The position numbers and the translations under genes are program-made. Below the pieces are notes generated by a model. That model did not search any database, was not told the origin of the DNA, and saw only the letters and a program-made list of their open reading frames with translations. From an uncultured Pelagibacteraceae bacterium (lineage in GTDB: Bacteria; Pseudomonadota; Alphaproteobacteria; Pelagibacterales; Pelagibacteraceae), in the NCBI GenBank assembly GCA_902571955.1, contig CACGDZ010000006.1, positions 1 through 64,000 of the forward strand: a stretch of DNA of 64,000 bases, in the 5' to 3' direction. Shown here in pieces: positions 1 through 12,609 of this stretch (within the stretch, counting starts at the first letter, position 1; each line of letters starts with the position of its first letter).

Positions 1-10
1 GAATCAACTT

Positions 11-623
11 ATGACAACAAAATTATCAGAATATATGAGCAATCTTGTTCCAATGGTTGTTGAACAATCAAGTAAAGGTGAAAGAGCTTATGATATTTAT
101 TCAAGACTGTTAAAAGAAAGAATTATTTTTTTTAACAGGTCAAATTAATGATAATGTTGCATCATTAGTTACTGCTCAATTATTATTTTTAGAAGCCGAA
201 GATCCAAAAAAAGAAATTTATCTATACATTAACAGTCCTGGAGGCTTAGTTACAGCGGGCCTTGGTATTTATGATACAATGCAATATGTCAAACCAGATA
301 TTTCTACTTTATGTATTGGTCAAGCAGCCTCTATGGGTTCCTTTTTACTTGCTGCAGGAACTAAAGGTAAAAGATTTTCATTACCCAATTCAAGAATAAT
401 GGTTCACCAACCATCTGCAGGTTTTCAAGGTCAGGCAACTGATATTGAAATTCATGCTAATGAGGTTTTGTCTTTAAAGAAAAGGCTTAATGAAATTTAT
501 TCTAGACACACTGGAAAAAGTGTTGATGAAATAAAATCTGCTCTTGAGCGAGATAATTTTATGACAGCAGATGTTGCACAATCATTTGGTCTTATAGACG
601 AAGTGGTAGAAAAAAGATCTTAA
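11..623 (+). CDS. clpP: ATP-dependent Clp protease proteolytic subunit, interrupted by a one-base frameshift in a T8 run at 126-133
   Basis: Frame from ATG at 11 (or 35) reads [32 protein letters not shown], then NRSN-stop. Removing one T gives ...[44 protein letters not shown]..., continuous with the 279-623 ORF (GQAASMG, MVHQP catalytic motifs). Confidence 0.9.
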
Positions 624-715
624 TACACTATATATTGGTATGGTAATAATCCAAACTTGATTAGTATGAGTCTTCTATAATAAAGTAATTAAATTGATTC
701 GTTATAAAAATTAAA

Positions 716-1984
716 ATGACAACAAATAATAAAAATATTCTTTACTGTTCTTTCTGTGGGAAAAGCCAACATGAGGTACGAAAGTTAATTGCTGGTCCAA
801 CTGTATTCATTTGTGATGAGTGTGTAGAGCTATGCATGGATATTATTAAAGAGGAAAGCAAAGATACAATTGTAAAACATCAAGACGGTCTTCCTTCACC
901 AAAAGAGATTTGCTCAGTTCTTGATGATTATGTGATTGGTCAAACACACGCTAAAAAAGTTTTGTCTGTTGCTGTTCACAATCACTATAAAAGATTAAAT
1001 TATGAAGGTAAAACGAGTAAGAATGTTGAATTATCTAAATCTAATATACTTTTAGTAGGACCTACAGGTTGTGGAAAAACATTGCTTGCACAAACACTTG
1101 CTAGAATTCTTGATGTTCCTTTTACAATGGCAGATGCAACAACTTTGACTGAAGCGGGTTATGTAGGTGAGGATGTTGAAAATATTATTTTAAAGTTATT
1201 ACAAGCTTCAGACTACAATGTTGAAAAAGCTCAAAGAGGAATAGTTTATATCGATGAAGTAGACAAAATAAGTAGAAAATCTGAAAATCCATCAATAACA
1301 AGAGATGTTTCAGGCGAAGGTGTTCAACAAGCGCTTCTTAAAATAATGGAAGGAACAGTAGCAAGTGTTCCACCTCAAGGAGGAAGAAAACATCCTCAAC
1401 AAGAATTTTTACAGGTTGATACAACTAATATTTTATTTATTTGTGGAGGTGCCTTTGCAGGTCTTGACAAGATTATTTCTCAACGAGACAAAGGAACTTC
1501 TATAGGTTTTGGAGCTGATGTAAAAAATACAGAAGATAAAAAAACTGGTGAGTGGATGAAAGGTTTGGAGCCAGAAGATTTATTAAAATTTGGGCTAATC
1601 CCAGAATTCATTGGAAGACTACCGATGATAGCAACTTTGGAAGATTTAGATGAAAAATCGTTGGTAAAAATATTACAAGAACCAAAAAATTCTTTAACAA
1701 AACAATATCAAGAACTTTTTAAATTAGATGGTGCTAAGCTTATATTTAAGGAGAATGCTTTAAAAGAAATAGCACAAAAAGCTATCAGTAAAAAAACAGG
1801 CGCAAGAGGACTGAGATCAATTTTGGAAAACATTTTATTAAAAACTATGTATGATCTCCCGAGTCAAGATAATATCGAAGAAGTTATTGTAGATGTTAGT
1901 TCAGCAAAAGGACAATCACAACCTATCTTAGTACATTCAAAAGGCGACAATAAATCCAAGTCAAATAAGACAACAGCGGCTTAA
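716..1984 (+). CDS. clpX: ATP-dependent Clp protease ATP-binding subunit ClpX
   Basis: N-terminal zinc finger [11 protein letters not shown]...CDECVELC, Walker A GPTGCGKT; adjacent to clpP. Confidence 0.97.
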   Translation: MTTNNKNILYCSFCGKSQHEVRKLIAGPTVFICDECVELCMDIIKEESKDTIVKHQDGLPSPKEICSVLDDYVIGQTHAKKVLSVAVHNHYKRLNYEGKTSKNVELSKSNILLVGPTGCGKTLLAQTLARILDVPFTMADATTLTEAGYVGEDVENIILKLLQASDYNVEKAQRGIVYIDEVDKISRKSENPSITRDVSGEGVQQALLKIMEGTVASVPPQGGRKHPQQEFLQVDTTNILFICGGAFAGLDKIISQRDKGTSIGFGADVKNTEDKKTGEWMKGLEPEDLLKFGLIPEFIGRLPMIATLEDLDEKSLVKILQEPKNSLTKQYQELFKLDGAKLIFKENALKEIAQKAISKKTGARGLRSILENILLKTMYDLPSQDNIEEVIVDVSSAKGQSQPILVHSKGDNKSKSNKTTAA

Positions 1985-2044
1985 TACCCTTAATAAGTAA
2001 TAAATACCTATTGCATTATAAATTATAATATCCATATTATTCAT

Positions 2045-4423
2045 ATGGACGTTAAAATATCATTACCATTACTTCCATTGCGAGACATTGTGGTATTTCC
2101 AAGTATGGTTATACCTTTGTTCGTTGGGAGAGATAAATCTATTTCAGCGCTTAATGAGGTAATGAAAAAAGACAAAAAGATTATATTAGTTACTCAAAAA
2201 AATTCCGAAACTGACGATCCTAAGAAAACAGATGTATTTATGTATGGTTGTGAGGGAAGTATTTTACAACTCTTAAAATTACCAGATGGAACAGTCAAAG
2301 TTTTGGTTGAGGGTATTAGAAGGGTAAAAATCTTGGATTTTAATGATAATGAAAAATTTATAACATGTGATTTTACTCATTACACAGACGTCTTAACAAA
2401 AGATGAAGATTTATTTCCGTTGGCTGTTACAGCATTAAGAAGATTAGAAAAACTAACTTCAATAAATAAAAAAATTTCTAATGAAACAATTAACACTATA
2501 AAGCAACTAAAAGACCCTTCTCAGATTGCAGATAATATTGCTTCTCATATAAATGCTACTATTTCTGAGAAACAACAAATTTTTGAAACAGTAGATGTTA
2601 AGAAGAGATTAAATGCCATAATAAAAATAATGGAAAATGAGACAAGTATTATTGGTGTTGAAAAAAGAATAAGAGGTCGAGTTAAAACCCAAATGGAAAA
2701 AACTCAAAGAGAGTATTATCTTAATGAACAACTGAAAGCCATTCAAAAAGAACTTGGAGAAATAGAAGACGGTAAGGATGAAACAACAAGCCTTAATAAA
2801 GCAATTACTAAAGCAAAAATGCCAAAAGAGGTTGAAAAAAAGTGTCTTCAAGAATTAAAGAAATTAAAAAATATGAGTCCAATGTCAGCAGAGGCTACTG
2901 TTGTAAGAAATTATTTAGATTGGATGACTGAACTTCCTTGGCATAAAAAGAGCGAAGTTGACATTGATTTAGTTAAAGCTTTAAATATTCTTGACAAAGA
3001 TCATTTTGGTTTAGAAAAAGTCAAAGAGAGAATAATTGAGTTTCTTGCTGTTCAAAAAAGAATGGAGAAAATTAAAGGCCCAATTTTATGTTTAGTTGGA
3101 CCACCAGGAGTTGGAAAAACTTCTTTAGGTAAATCAATTGCTAAAGCTACTAATAGGGAATTTGTTAGAATGTCTGTTGGTGGAATGAGGGACGAGGCAG
3201 AAATAAGAGGTCATAGACGAACATACATTGGATCTTTACCCGGAAAAATTATTCAGATGATGAAAAAAGCTGGAACAAAAAATCCATTAATTCTTCTAGA
3301 TGAAATCGATAAAATTGGAAATGATTATAGAGGTGATCCATCATCAGCACTATTAGAAGCGCTGGATCCAGAGCAAAATACAACGTTTAATGATCATTAT
3401 TTAGAGGTAGATTATGATTTATCTGATGTAATGTTTGTTACAACCGCAAATACATTAAACATATTACCTCCTCTTTTAGATAGAATGGAAGTAATAAGAT
3501 TGGCAGGTTATACTGAGGACGAAAAAATAAGTATTGCAAACAAATATTTATTACCAAAACAAATTAAAGATAATGGTGTAAAAGAAAAAGAAATGAAGCT
3601 AGACAATGATATAATTAAAGAAGTTATCAGAGGCTATACTAAAGAATCGGGTGTTAGAAATTTAGAGAGGGAAATTTCTAAACTTGCGAGAAAGGTAGTT
3701 AAAAAAATTGTTGCTGGAGAAGAAAAAGAGGTTGGAATAAATAATAAAAATTTATCTGAATTTTTAGGTGTTCCTAAATTTAAATTTGGAGAGTTAGAGT
3801 CAGATAATAGAGTTGGCATAGTAACAGGACTTGCTTGGACAGAGTATGGAGGAGAGATTTTAAAAATTGAAACAGTAACTATGCCAGGTAAGGGAAGAAT
3901 GCAAATCACAGGTAAATTAGGGGATGTGATGCAAGAGTCTGTTAAAGCAGCTAAATCTTTTGTAAGGTCTAAATGCTTAGAATACGGTATAATACCTCCT
4001 GTTTTTGAAAAAAAAGACTTTCACATTCATGTTCCTGAAGGCGCAACCCCTAAAGATGGTCCCTCAGCCGGAATAGGTATGGTGACGTCTATTGTGTCAT
4101 CAATTACCAAAATTCCTGTTAGAAGAGATATAGCAATGACCGGGGAAGTTACATTGACTGGTCAAGTTCTACCAATTGGTGGTTTAAAAGAAAAGTTATT
4201 AGCAGCTCATAGAGCTGGAATTAAAGAAGTTTTAATACCCAAAGAAAATGAGAAAGAATTAGTGGATATGCCAAAAAAAATTATTGATGATATCAAAATA
4301 ACTGCAGTAGAATATGCCGATCAGGTAGTAAAAATCGCGTTAACAAAAGAGTTAAAACCTACAGAGTGGGTTGAAGTTGATATATCTAAAAAAGACGACA
4401 AATCTCAAGCTAGTATTCAATAA
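2045..4423 (+). CDS. lon: ATP-dependent endopeptidase Lon
   Basis: Lon N-terminal domain, GPPGVGKTSLGKSIA, catalytic PKDGPSAGIGM motif. Confidence 0.97.
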   Translation: MDVKISLPLLPLRDIVVFPSMVIPLFVGRDKSISALNEVMKKDKKIILVTQKNSETDDPKKTDVFMYGCEGSILQLLKLPDGTVKVLVEGIRRVKILDFNDNEKFITCDFTHYTDVLTKDEDLFPLAVTALRRLEKLTSINKKISNETINTIKQLKDPSQIADNIASHINATISEKQQIFETVDVKKRLNAIIKIMENETSIIGVEKRIRGRVKTQMEKTQREYYLNEQLKAIQKELGEIEDGKDETTSLNKAITKAKMPKEVEKKCLQELKKLKNMSPMSAEATVVRNYLDWMTELPWHKKSEVDIDLVKALNILDKDHFGLEKVKERIIEFLAVQKRMEKIKGPILCLVGPPGVGKTSLGKSIAKATNREFVRMSVGGMRDEAEIRGHRRTYIGSLPGKIIQMMKKAGTKNPLILLDEIDKIGNDYRGDPSSALLEALDPEQNTTFNDHYLEVDYDLSDVMFVTTANTLNILPPLLDRMEVIRLAGYTEDEKISIANKYLLPKQIKDNGVKEKEMKLDNDIIKEVIRGYTKESGVRNLEREISKLARKVVKKIVAGEEKEVGINNKNLSEFLGVPKFKFGELESDNRVGIVTGLAWTEYGGEILKIETVTMPGKGRMQITGKLGDVMQESVKAAKSFVRSKCLEYGIIPPVFEKKDFHIHVPEGATPKDGPSAGIGMVTSIVSSITKIPVRRDIAMTGEVTLTGQVLPIGGLKEKLLAAHRAGIKEVLIPKENEKELVDMPKKIIDDIKITAVEYADQVVKIALTKELKPTEWVEVDISKKDDKSQASIQ

Positions 4424-4434
4424 ATATTATATAT

Positions 4435-4554
4435 ATGGAATCTTTTATTTTAATAATTACTTTAATTCTTATTTTATATTATGTAATTAGACCTATATCT
4501 AAGAATGAAAAAAATAATCTTGAAAATAAAAGTAATTGGAGAGGTGGTTTTTAA
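4435..4554 (+). CDS. 39-aa putative single-pass membrane small protein (MESFILIITLILILYYVIRPISKNEKNNLENKSNWRGGF)
   Basis: Open frame ATG-TAA between lon and tRNA-Val; hydrophobic N-terminal helix followed by a polar tail. Not in the supplied ORF track. Confidence 0.5.
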   Translation: MESFILIITLILILYYVIRPISKNEKNNLENKSNWRGGF

Positions 4555-4621
4555 AAATCACTTACAATTTATAAGTTAAAAATATAAGAAATTTAGGTAC
4601 TTTTTTTAGCGTTAATAGATC

Positions 4622-4649
4622 TTGACGTAGGTGTTCTAAAGGATATAAA
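4622..4649 (+). promoter_or_regulatory. sigma70-type promoter for the tRNA-Val/tRNA-Asp pair
   Basis: TTGACG (4622-4627), 16-bp spacer, TATAAA (4644-4649), 19 bp before the tRNA-Val 5' end. Confidence 0.6.
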
Positions 4650-4668
4650 TCACCATAATTTTGGTAAT

Positions 4669-4744
4669 GGGCGGTTAGCTCAGTTGGTAGAGCATCTCGT
4701 TTACACCGAGGGGGTCAAAGGTTCGAGTCCTTTACTGCCCACCA
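4669..4744 (+). tRNA. tRNA-Val (anticodon TAC)
   Basis: Full cloverleaf: acceptor GGGCGGT/ACTGCCC, anticodon loop TTTACAC, T-arm GGTTCGAGTCC, encoded CCA. Confidence 0.95.
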
Positions 4745-4756
4745 AAAATGATAAGT

Positions 4757-4833
4757 GGGGGTGTAGCTCAGTTGGTTAGAGCGATCGCCTGTCACGCGAT
4801 AGGTCGAGGGTTCGAGTCCCTTCACTCCCGCCA
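4757..4833 (+). tRNA. tRNA-Asp (anticodon GTC)
   Basis: Acceptor GGGGGTG/CACTCCC, anticodon stem-loop ATCGC-CTGTCAC-GCGAT, T-arm GGTTCGAGTCC, encoded CCA. Confidence 0.95.
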
Positions 4834-4990
4834 CTTATATATGATTCTTTTGCAAAATAAATAAACCACTGATATTATTATGTTTTTTAGCTTAATAAGT
4901 ATAAGTAATTGTATTTATTGACTTTTTTTTTATTAAAAATGTGACGTATCTACACTTCAACAAGAAACAAAAACTGATATATAGACACGC

Positions 4991-5359
4991 ATGTTATCTG
5001 ATTTTCTAAAAGATTACTTACCAATAATAATATTTCTTATCATAGCTCTTGGGTTGAGTTGTGCGTTTGTGGTAATTAATTTTATTCTATCGCCAAAAAA
5101 ACCTGATCCAGAAAAACTCTCGGCTTATGAATGTGGATTTGAGCCGTTTGAAGATTCTAGGCTTGAATTTGATGTTAGATTTTATTTAGTTGCAATCTTA
5201 TTTATCATATTTGATTTGGAAATAGCTTTTTTATTTCCATGGGCAATTTCTCTAGGCAATATTGGATTACTTGGTTTTTCATCAATGATGATTTTTTTAT
5301 TCATTTTAACTATCGGTTTTATTTATGAGTGGAAAAAGGGTGCTTTAGACTGGGAATAA
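4991..5359 (+). CDS. nuoA: NADH-quinone oxidoreductase subunit A
   Basis: [48 protein letters not shown] motif; first gene of the nuo operon. Confidence 0.96.
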   Translation: MLSDFLKDYLPIIIFLIIALGLSCAFVVINFILSPKKPDPEKLSAYECGFEPFEDSRLEFDVRFYLVAILFIIFDLEIAFLFPWAISLGNIGLLGFSSMMIFLFILTIGFIYEWKKGALDWE

Positions 5360-5372
5360 AATTATAAATTTA

Positions 5373-5888
5373 ATGAATAACAAAATAGATCAAGTTCCAG
5401 AGGAATTTAAACAACTTGCAGATGATTTTAGCAAGAATGGATTTATAACTACATCACTTGATAATTTAATAAATTGGTCAAGATCTGGATCACTCCATTG
5501 GATGACATTTGGTCTTGCATGTTGCGCTGTTGAGATGATGCAAACTTCTATGCCAAGATATGATCTTGAAAGATTTGGTGCTGCACCACGAGCTTCACCA
5601 AGACAATCTGATGTAATGATTGTTGCTGGCACTTTAACAAATAAAATGGCACCAGCGCTTAGAAAAGTTTACGATCAAATGCCAGAGCCTAGATACGTAA
5701 TTTCGATGGGAAGTTGTGCTAATGGTGGTGGTTATTATCATTATTCTTATTCTGTTGTGAGAGGTTGTGATCGAATTGTGCCAGTAGATGTTTATGTGCC
5801 AGGGTGTCCACCGTCCGCGGAAGCGTTATTATATGGAATATTGCAATTGCAAAAAAAAATTAGAGAGAAGGGTTCCTTCATTAGATAA
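5373..5888 (+). CDS. nuoB: NADH-quinone oxidoreductase subunit B
   Basis: [11 protein letters not shown] and [14 protein letters not shown] Fe-S ligand motifs. Confidence 0.97.
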   Translation: MNNKIDQVPEEFKQLADDFSKNGFITTSLDNLINWSRSGSLHWMTFGLACCAVEMMQTSMPRYDLERFGAAPRASPRQSDVMIVAGTLTNKMAPALRKVYDQMPEPRYVISMGSCANGGGYYHYSYSVVRGCDRIVPVDVYVPGCPPSAEALLYGILQLQKKIREKGSFIR

Positions 5889-5890
5889 TT

Positions 5891-6496
5891 ATGAAAAATT
5901 TAGAAGATTTAGAAAAAAAAATTAATTCTGAACTAACAACTAAAATTAATAAAACAGAGATTAAACATAATCAAATTTATCTTGAAACTGGCAAAGATCA
6001 TTTAGTAGACATATGTTTGTTTTTAAAGACAAATAATCAAACTAAATTTAGACAACTTATAGATATTACTGTTGTAGATTATCCTGAGAGAAACCAAAGA
6101 TTTGATGTTGTTTACTTATTTTTGAGTCATGAGTTCAATCAAAGATTAATTTTGAAATATTCTATTTCAGAAAATGAAGTCATCCCATCTTTAACAAGTA
6201 TTTTTCCTTCATCAAATTGGATGGAAAGAGAGGTGTTTGATATGTACGGTGTTTCATTTAAAGATCATCCTGATCTTAGAAGAATATTGACTGATTACGG
6301 ATTTGAAGGCCACCCGCTAAGAAAAGATTTTCCACTCACAGGTCATACTGAGGTTAGATATAGTGAAGATGAAAAAAAAGTTATTAACGAACCAGTTAAA
6401 TTAGAGCAAAATTTTAGAAACTTCGATTACGAAAGTCCTTGGGAAGGAACAAAATATATTAAAGATGAAATAGAAAGTAATGACAAAAAAAATTAA
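5891..6496 (+). CDS. nuoC: NADH-quinone oxidoreductase subunit C
   Basis: [40 protein letters not shown] signature. Confidence 0.96.
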   Translation: MKNLEDLEKKINSELTTKINKTEIKHNQIYLETGKDHLVDICLFLKTNNQTKFRQLIDITVVDYPERNQRFDVVYLFLSHEFNQRLILKYSISENEVIPSLTSIFPSSNWMEREVFDMYGVSFKDHPDLRRILTDYGFEGHPLRKDFPLTGHTEVRYSEDEKKVINEPVKLEQNFRNFDYESPWEGTKYIKDEIESNDKKN

Positions 6497-7655
6497 AAAT
6501 TTAAATTTAAATTTTGGACCACAACATCCAGCTGCACATGGAGTTTTAAGATTAATTTTAGAATTGGATGGCGAAGTAGTTGAAAAAGCTGATCCTCATA
6601 TTGGTTTATTGCATAGGGGTACGGAAAAGTTAATAGAAAATAAAACTTATATGCAGGCAGTTCCTTATTTTGATCGATTAGATTATGTAGCTCCAATGAA
6701 TCAAGAACACGCATTCGCATTAGCGGTTGAGAAAATTCTTAAAATTGATGTTCCAATTAGAGCTCAATATATAAGAGTTATATTTTGTGAGATTGGAAGA
6801 ATTCTTAGTCATATTCTAAATGTTACAACACAAGCAATGGATGTTGGAGCTTTAACGCCGACCTTGTGGGGATTTGAAGAAAGAGAAAAACTAATGGGTT
6901 TTTATGAAAGAGTATCTGGTTCTAGGCTTCATGCAAACTATTTTAGAGCTGGCGGTGTTCATCAAGATTTACCTCAAGGATTAGAAGAAGATTTAGCTGA
7001 GTTTTGTGAAAGTTTTCCAAAAATAATAAATGATCTAGAAAGTTTACTAACTGACAATAGAATATTTAAGCAACGTAATGTTGACATAGGAGTAGTTACT
7101 AAACAAGACGCTCTAAATTATTCATTTTCAGGTGTAATGATAAGAGGTTCGGGAGTTCCTTGGGATTTAAGAAAATCACAGCCATATGATTGTTATGAAA
7201 ATTTAGATTTTAAAATTCCAGTTGGAAAAAATGGAGATTGCTACGATAGGTATTTGTGTCGAATTGAAGAAATGAAAGAGAGTATTTCTATAATCAAACA
7301 ATGTTTATCAAAAATGGAGAAAGGACCTATTAAATCTTTAGATGGAAAAATTAGCCCACCTCCAAAAAAGGAAATTAAGCAATCAATGGAAGCACTTATT
7401 CATCATTTTAAACTTTTTACAGAAGGATACAGAGTTCCAAAAGATGAAATATATACTGCTGTTGAAGCTCCAAAAGGTGAGTTTGGTGTTTACTTAATCT
7501 CAGATGGATCAAGTAAACCTTATAAGTGCAAAATTAGAGCCCCAGGGTTTTCACATTTGCAATCAATGGATTATCTTATCAAAGGCCATATGTTAGCCGA
7601 TGTTCCCGCAGTGCTTGGTTCATTGGATATTGTGTTCGGGGAGGTTGATAGATGA
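6480..7655 (+). CDS. nuoD: NADH-quinone oxidoreductase subunit D
   Basis: [22 protein letters not shown] signature. Confidence 0.97.
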   Translation: MTKKIKNLNLNFGPQHPAAHGVLRLILELDGEVVEKADPHIGLLHRGTEKLIENKTYMQAVPYFDRLDYVAPMNQEHAFALAVEKILKIDVPIRAQYIRVIFCEIGRILSHILNVTTQAMDVGALTPTLWGFEEREKLMGFYERVSGSRLHANYFRAGGVHQDLPQGLEEDLAEFCESFPKIINDLESLLTDNRIFKQRNVDIGVVTKQDALNYSFSGVMIRGSGVPWDLRKSQPYDCYENLDFKIPVGKNGDCYDRYLCRIEEMKESISIIKQCLSKMEKGPIKSLDGKISPPPKKEIKQSMEALIHHFKLFTEGYRVPKDEIYTAVEAPKGEFGVYLISDGSSKPYKCKIRAPGFSHLQSMDYLIKGHMLADVPAVLGSLDIVFGEVDR

Positions 7656-8260
7656 GCTTAAGAAGACCAGCAAAAATTCAACCAGAATATTTTGAATTTA
7701 ATAGTTCATCTTTGGAAGCTGCCAACAAAATTATATCAAGGTATCCTGACGGAAAACAACAAAGTGCTGTCATGGCATTACTTTATATTGCTCAAAGACA
7801 AAATGATAACTGGATACCATTAGAAGCAATGAAATATATCGCAAAGTTTTTGAAGATGCCTTACATAAAAGTTTATGAGGTAGCAACTTTCTATACAATG
7901 TATAATTTATCTCCAGTTGGAAAACATTTCATACAAGTGTGCACAACAACTCCTTGCATGATTAGAGGGGCAAGTAAATTAGTTGAGGCATGTAAAGAAA
8001 AAATATCAGAAAATGAATGTGAATTATCAAACAATAAAAGTTGTTCATGGATGGAGGTCGAATGTTTAGGAGCATGTGTTAATGCGCCTATGATGCAAAT
8101 TAATGACGATTATTATGAAGACTTAGATAAAGAGAAAACACTAAAGATTTTAGATCAAATTTTAAAAGGTGAAACTCCAAAACCAGGTTCTTATAGAGGA
8201 AGATTAAACAATGAACCAGAAAATAATAGAAAAACACTAATGGATTATAAGAATGCTTAA
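7652..8260 (+). CDS. nuoE: NADH-quinone oxidoreductase subunit E
   Basis: 2Fe-2S ligands [10 protein letters not shown]...CLGACVNAP. Confidence 0.95.
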   Translation: MSLRRPAKIQPEYFEFNSSSLEAANKIISRYPDGKQQSAVMALLYIAQRQNDNWIPLEAMKYIAKFLKMPYIKVYEVATFYTMYNLSPVGKHFIQVCTTTPCMIRGASKLVEACKEKISENECELSNNKSCSWMEVECLGACVNAPMMQINDDYYEDLDKEKTLKILDQILKGETPKPGSYRGRLNNEPENNRKTLMDYKNA

Positions 8261-9584
8261 AGACAAAGATAGAATATTTAAAAATTTATATAATGATATG
8301 GGTTCTGATATTGTTTCTTCCCAAAAGAGAGGTGACTGGGTTAACACTAAAGAAATTATAGATAAAGGTAGAGATTGGATAATAAATGAAATCAAAGATT
8401 CTCAACTTAGAGGTAGGGGTGGTGCTGGTTTCCCAACTGGTTTAAAATGGTCTTTTGCTCCTAAAGAACTAGGTTCGAGACCACATTATTTAGTTATAAA
8501 TGGTGATGAGTCAGAACCAGGTACGTGTAAGGATAGAGATATTTTAAGATTTGAGCCTCACAAATTAATTGAAGGTTGCTTAATAGCCTCATATGCAGTT
8601 CAAGCACATGTTTGTTATATATATATAAGAGGTGAATATTTTGTTGAAGGCGAAAAACTTCAAGCAGCTATTGATGAAGCTTATGAAAAAAAGTTATTGG
8701 GGAAAAATGCTGCTGGAACAGGCTGGGATTTAGATGTTTATATTCATTATGGCGCTGGAGCTTATATCTGTGGAGAGGAAACAGCTTTATTAGAAAGTAT
8801 CGAAGGTAAAAAAGGACAACCTAGATTGAAACCTCCTTTCCCAGCTTTAATTGGTCTTTATGGATGTCCAACAATAATAAACAATGTCGAAACTATAGCT
8901 GTAGTACCGACAATTCTTAGAAAAGGTGGAAAATGGTTTGCTTCTCTTGGGAGAGAAAAAAATACAGGTACAAAAATATTTTGTATATCTGGAAATGTAA
9001 ATACTCCGTGTAATGTTGAGGAGGAAATGAACATACCATTAAAAGAATTAATTGAGGTTCATGCTGGAGGTGTTATTGGCGGTTGGGATAATCTTCAGGC
9101 AGTTATTCCTGGTGGATCTTCAATGCCACTGATCCCAAAAGAAAAATGCGAAACATTAACTATGGACTTCGACTCACTAATGGCTGAAAAAAGTGGATTG
9201 GGAACTGCAGGCATTGTTGTCATTAATAAAGATCAGGACATTATAAAGTGTATGGCAAGAATTGCTAGATTTTATAAACATGAAAGTTGTGGCCAATGCA
9301 CACCATGTAGGGAAGGGTCTGGTTGGATGTGGAGAATGCTTGAGAGAATGGCTAAAGGCGAAGCAACCAAAGATGAAGTAGATATGCTAGGTGATGTTAC
9401 TAATCAAATTGCAGGACATACAATTTGTGCATTTGGAGAAGGTTCTTCTTGGCCAGTCCAAGGTCTTTTGAGGCACTTTAAAAAAGAGATCATAGAGAGA
9501 AACAATTTGGATCCTATTGTTCAGAAAAAAAATAATATTCCTTACTTAGTTGATCAACACTTGCTGGATAAAAAAAATGCTTAA
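8253..9584 (+). CDS. nuoF: NADH-quinone oxidoreductase subunit F
   Basis: [41 protein letters not shown]. Confidence 0.97.
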   Translation: MLKDKDRIFKNLYNDMGSDIVSSQKRGDWVNTKEIIDKGRDWIINEIKDSQLRGRGGAGFPTGLKWSFAPKELGSRPHYLVINGDESEPGTCKDRDILRFEPHKLIEGCLIASYAVQAHVCYIYIRGEYFVEGEKLQAAIDEAYEKKLLGKNAAGTGWDLDVYIHYGAGAYICGEETALLESIEGKKGQPRLKPPFPALIGLYGCPTIINNVETIAVVPTILRKGGKWFASLGREKNTGTKIFCISGNVNTPCNVEEEMNIPLKELIEVHAGGVIGGWDNLQAVIPGGSSMPLIPKEKCETLTMDFDSLMAEKSGLGTAGIVVINKDQDIIKCMARIARFYKHESCGQCTPCREGSGWMWRMLERMAKGEATKDEVDMLGDVTNQIAGHTICAFGEGSSWPVQGLLRHFKKEIIERNNLDPIVQKKNNIPYLVDQHLLDKKNA

Positions 9585-11607
9585 ACTAAAAGTAAATGAT
9601 ATAGATATTGAAGTAGATGAGGGTTTAACTGTACTTCAAGCGTGTGAAAAAGCTGGAGTAGAAATTCCAAGATTTTGTTATCATGAAAAACTATCTATAG
9701 CTGGAAATTGTAGAATGTGTTTAGTTGAGATGGAAAAATCTCCCAAACCTATTGCCTCATGTGCTATGCCAGCTGCTGAAGGAATGAATATAAAAACAAA
9801 TACTAAATTTGTTGAAAATGCACGAAAAGGTGTAATGGAATTTCTTTTAGCTAATCATCCACTAGACTGCCCTGTATGTGATCAAGGTGGTGAATGTGAT
9901 TTGCAAGATCAATCGATGTATTATGGTGTAGATAAATCAAGATTCAAAGAAAACAAAAGATTGGTTCCAGAAAAAAATATGGGGCCGTTAATAAAAACAC
10001 AGATGACCAGGTGTATTCATTGCACAAGATGTGTAAGATTTGCAACTGAAATAGCAGGTGTGCCAGAGTTAGGAGCTATCGGTAGAGGAGAAGATATGCA
10101 AATTACAACATACCTCGAGCAATCAATGCAATCAGAGCTATCAGCAAACGTGGTAGATTTATGTCCAGTTGGAGCTTTAACTTCAAAACCTTACGTTTTT
10201 GAAGCAAGACCTTGGGAGTTAAAAAAAACGGAAACCATTGACGTTATGGATGCAGTTGGATCTAACATAAGAGTAGATACATATGATTGGGAAGTAAAGA
10301 GAGTTTTACCAATCATAAATGAGGACATTAACGAAGAGTGGATTTCAGATAAAACAAGATATGCATGTGATGGTTTACTTCACCAAAGATTAGATACACC
10401 TTTTATTAAATATAATAAAAAATTTGAGAAAGCATCATGGGCAGAGGTATATAAAATTATTAAGTCTAAAATTGAAAATACTACAAAAGAAAAAATTTGT
10501 GGTTTTGTTGGAGATTTAACCAATATGGAAACTAGCTACATATTCAAAGAATTTTTTGACCGAACTCTAGAGATAAAGAATTATGAGTCAAGAGCAGATA
10601 ATAGATTTATTAATATTTTAAATAGAGATGATTATATATTTAATTCATCTCTAAATGGGATTGATGAGTCTGATTTAATTTTTTTAGTAGGTTCAAATCC
10701 AAGATATGAAGCAACTATTTTAAATGCAAGAATAAGAAAATCTTATTTAAACAATAATACAAAAATTTACTCTTTAAATGAAGTTGGCAATCTAACTTAC
10801 CCTTATGAAAGTTTTGATGGACAAACTCAAACATTAAAAAATATTTTTGATGGACAGCATGAATTTTCAAAAAATATTTTAAATTCTAAAAAACCAATTA
10901 TCGTATTAGGTGAGTCATTTTTAAGATTAAATAATGCTGAATTTTTGTTTTTTAAAATAAAAAATTTTTTAAGACAAAATAATAAATTTTCAAATGAATG
11001 GAATCCTTTAAATATTCTATCTTGTGATGCATCATCAGTAGGAAATTTCGATCTTGGTTTAATAAATAATGAAAAAAATATATTGGATGATTTAAAATCA
11101 AATAAATTTGAAATTGTTTTTTTAGTTGGACAAGACAATATAAAATTTAATAAAACAAATGAGTTTGTAATTTATCAAGGTAGCCATGGTGATAAGGGTG
11201 CAGAAATTGCTGATATTATATTGCCTGGTGCAGCTTATACAGAACAAGACGCTCACTATACAAATTTAGAGGGAAAAATTCAAAAAGCATACAAAGCTTC
11301 ATATCCACCAGGTGAAGCCAAGGAAGATTGGCAAATAATAAATGAGATTGCCGAATTTATGAATAACAGAAAATTATTTAATGATAAAGAAGAATTAAAA
11401 AGCAGCATGTTTAATTATTTAAATTTACAAAAAGAAAAACAAAATAAAGAACATAAAAATGAAATAAGCGCAGAATTTAAAAATGAAATACTAACTATAG
11501 ATATTAAACCATATTATTTTTCTAATATTATTGCCAGATGTTCAAAGACCATGATTGAGTGTAATAATTCAAAATTAAATTTAAAATCTACAGGTACAGA
11601 AGGCTAG
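9577..11607 (+). CDS. nuoG: NADH-quinone oxidoreductase subunit G (internal ATG at 9577 preferred over the ORF-track start 9550)
   Basis: [36 protein letters not shown]; 2Fe-2S and 4Fe-4S motifs ([15 protein letters not shown]). Confidence 0.94.
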   Translation: MLKLKVNDIDIEVDEGLTVLQACEKAGVEIPRFCYHEKLSIAGNCRMCLVEMEKSPKPIASCAMPAAEGMNIKTNTKFVENARKGVMEFLLANHPLDCPVCDQGGECDLQDQSMYYGVDKSRFKENKRLVPEKNMGPLIKTQMTRCIHCTRCVRFATEIAGVPELGAIGRGEDMQITTYLEQSMQSELSANVVDLCPVGALTSKPYVFEARPWELKKTETIDVMDAVGSNIRVDTYDWEVKRVLPIINEDINEEWISDKTRYACDGLLHQRLDTPFIKYNKKFEKASWAEVYKIIKSKIENTTKEKICGFVGDLTNMETSYIFKEFFDRTLEIKNYESRADNRFINILNRDDYIFNSSLNGIDESDLIFLVGSNPRYEATILNARIRKSYLNNNTKIYSLNEVGNLTYPYESFDGQTQTLKNIFDGQHEFSKNILNSKKPIIVLGESFLRLNNAEFLFFKIKNFLRQNNKFSNEWNPLNILSCDASSVGNFDLGLINNEKNILDDLKSNKFEIVFLVGQDNIKFNKTNEFVIYQGSHGDKGAEIADIILPGAAYTEQDAHYTNLEGKIQKAYKASYPPGEAKEDWQIINEIAEFMNNRKLFNDKEELKSSMFNYLNLQKEKQNKEHKNEISAEFKNEILTIDIKPYYFSNIIARCSKTMIECNNSKLNLKSTGTEG

Positions 11608-11608
11608 A

Positions 11609-12607
11609 ATGGAATACTTAAGTATAGTTTTTGAGGAAATATATAAAATATTATTTTTATTAGTCCCAGTTTTAGTTTCTGTTGCTATGATTGTTTGGCT
11701 TGACAGAAGAGTATGGGCTTTTGTTCAAAAACGACAAGGACCAAATGTTGTTGGACCTTTTGGTTTACTACAATCGTTAGCTGATGCTTTAAAATATATA
11801 TTTAAGGAAATGATCATTCCATCAAGTTCTAACAAGGTTATATTTATTTTAGCTCCTATTGTAACAATGACACTAGCTTTAATTGCTTGGGCTGTCATTC
11901 CTTTTGGTGCTACTAAAGTTTTAGCCGATATTAATGTTGGAATTCTTTATTTATTCGCAGTTTCATCTCTAGGAGTATATGGAATTATAATGGGTGGTTG
12001 GGCTTCAAATTCAAAATATCCATTTTTAGGGGCAATTAGATCAGCAGCTCAAATGGTTTCTTATGAAGTTTCAATAGGAGTAATAATCATAAATGTTTTA
12101 TTATGCGTTGGATCACTAAACTTAAATGACATTGTTATAGCTCAACAAAGTATGTGGTTTGTAGTTCCTTTATTTCCAATGTTTGTAATATTTTTTATTT
12201 CAGCTCTAGCAGAAACCAATAGACCTCCTTTTGATTTACCAGAAGCTGAAGCAGAATTAGTCGCAGGATATCAAACCGAATATTCTGGAATGATGTATGC
12301 AATGTTTTGGCTGGGAGAATATGCGAACATTTTATTAATGTGCGCGATGGGTGCAATTTTATTTTTAGGTGGTTGGTTATCACCTTTGGAAATTTTTCCG
12401 TTTACATTAATTCCTGGAGCGATATGGTTAATACTAAAAATTCTACTTTTATTTTTCTTATTTGCTTTGGTTAAAGCCATTGTCCCGAGATATCGATATG
12501 ACCAGCTAATGAGATTAGGTTGGAAGGTATTCCTACCTTTTTCGTTAATATGGGTAGTCCTTACAGCAAGCTATTTATTTTATTTTAATCTCTTACCAGT
12601 TAATTAA
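11609..12607 (+). CDS. nuoH: NADH-quinone oxidoreductase subunit H
   Basis: [57 protein letters not shown]. Confidence 0.97.
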   Translation: MEYLSIVFEEIYKILFLLVPVLVSVAMIVWLDRRVWAFVQKRQGPNVVGPFGLLQSLADALKYIFKEMIIPSSSNKVIFILAPIVTMTLALIAWAVIPFGATKVLADINVGILYLFAVSSLGVYGIIMGGWASNSKYPFLGAIRSAAQMVSYEVSIGVIIINVLLCVGSLNLNDIVIAQQSMWFVVPLFPMFVIFFISALAETNRPPFDLPEAEAELVAGYQTEYSGMMYAMFWLGEYANILLMCAMGAILFLGGWLSPLEIFPFTLIPGAIWLILKILLLFFLFALVKAIVPRYRYDQLMRLGWKVFLPFSLIWVVLTASYLFYFNLLPVN

Positions 12608-12609
12608 TT

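Noticed and set aside
676-681. TATAAT upstream of clpX as a promoter
   Set aside because: Good -10 but no properly spaced -35 (nearest TTGATT-like is only about 13-15 bp away); AT-rich background makes this weak.
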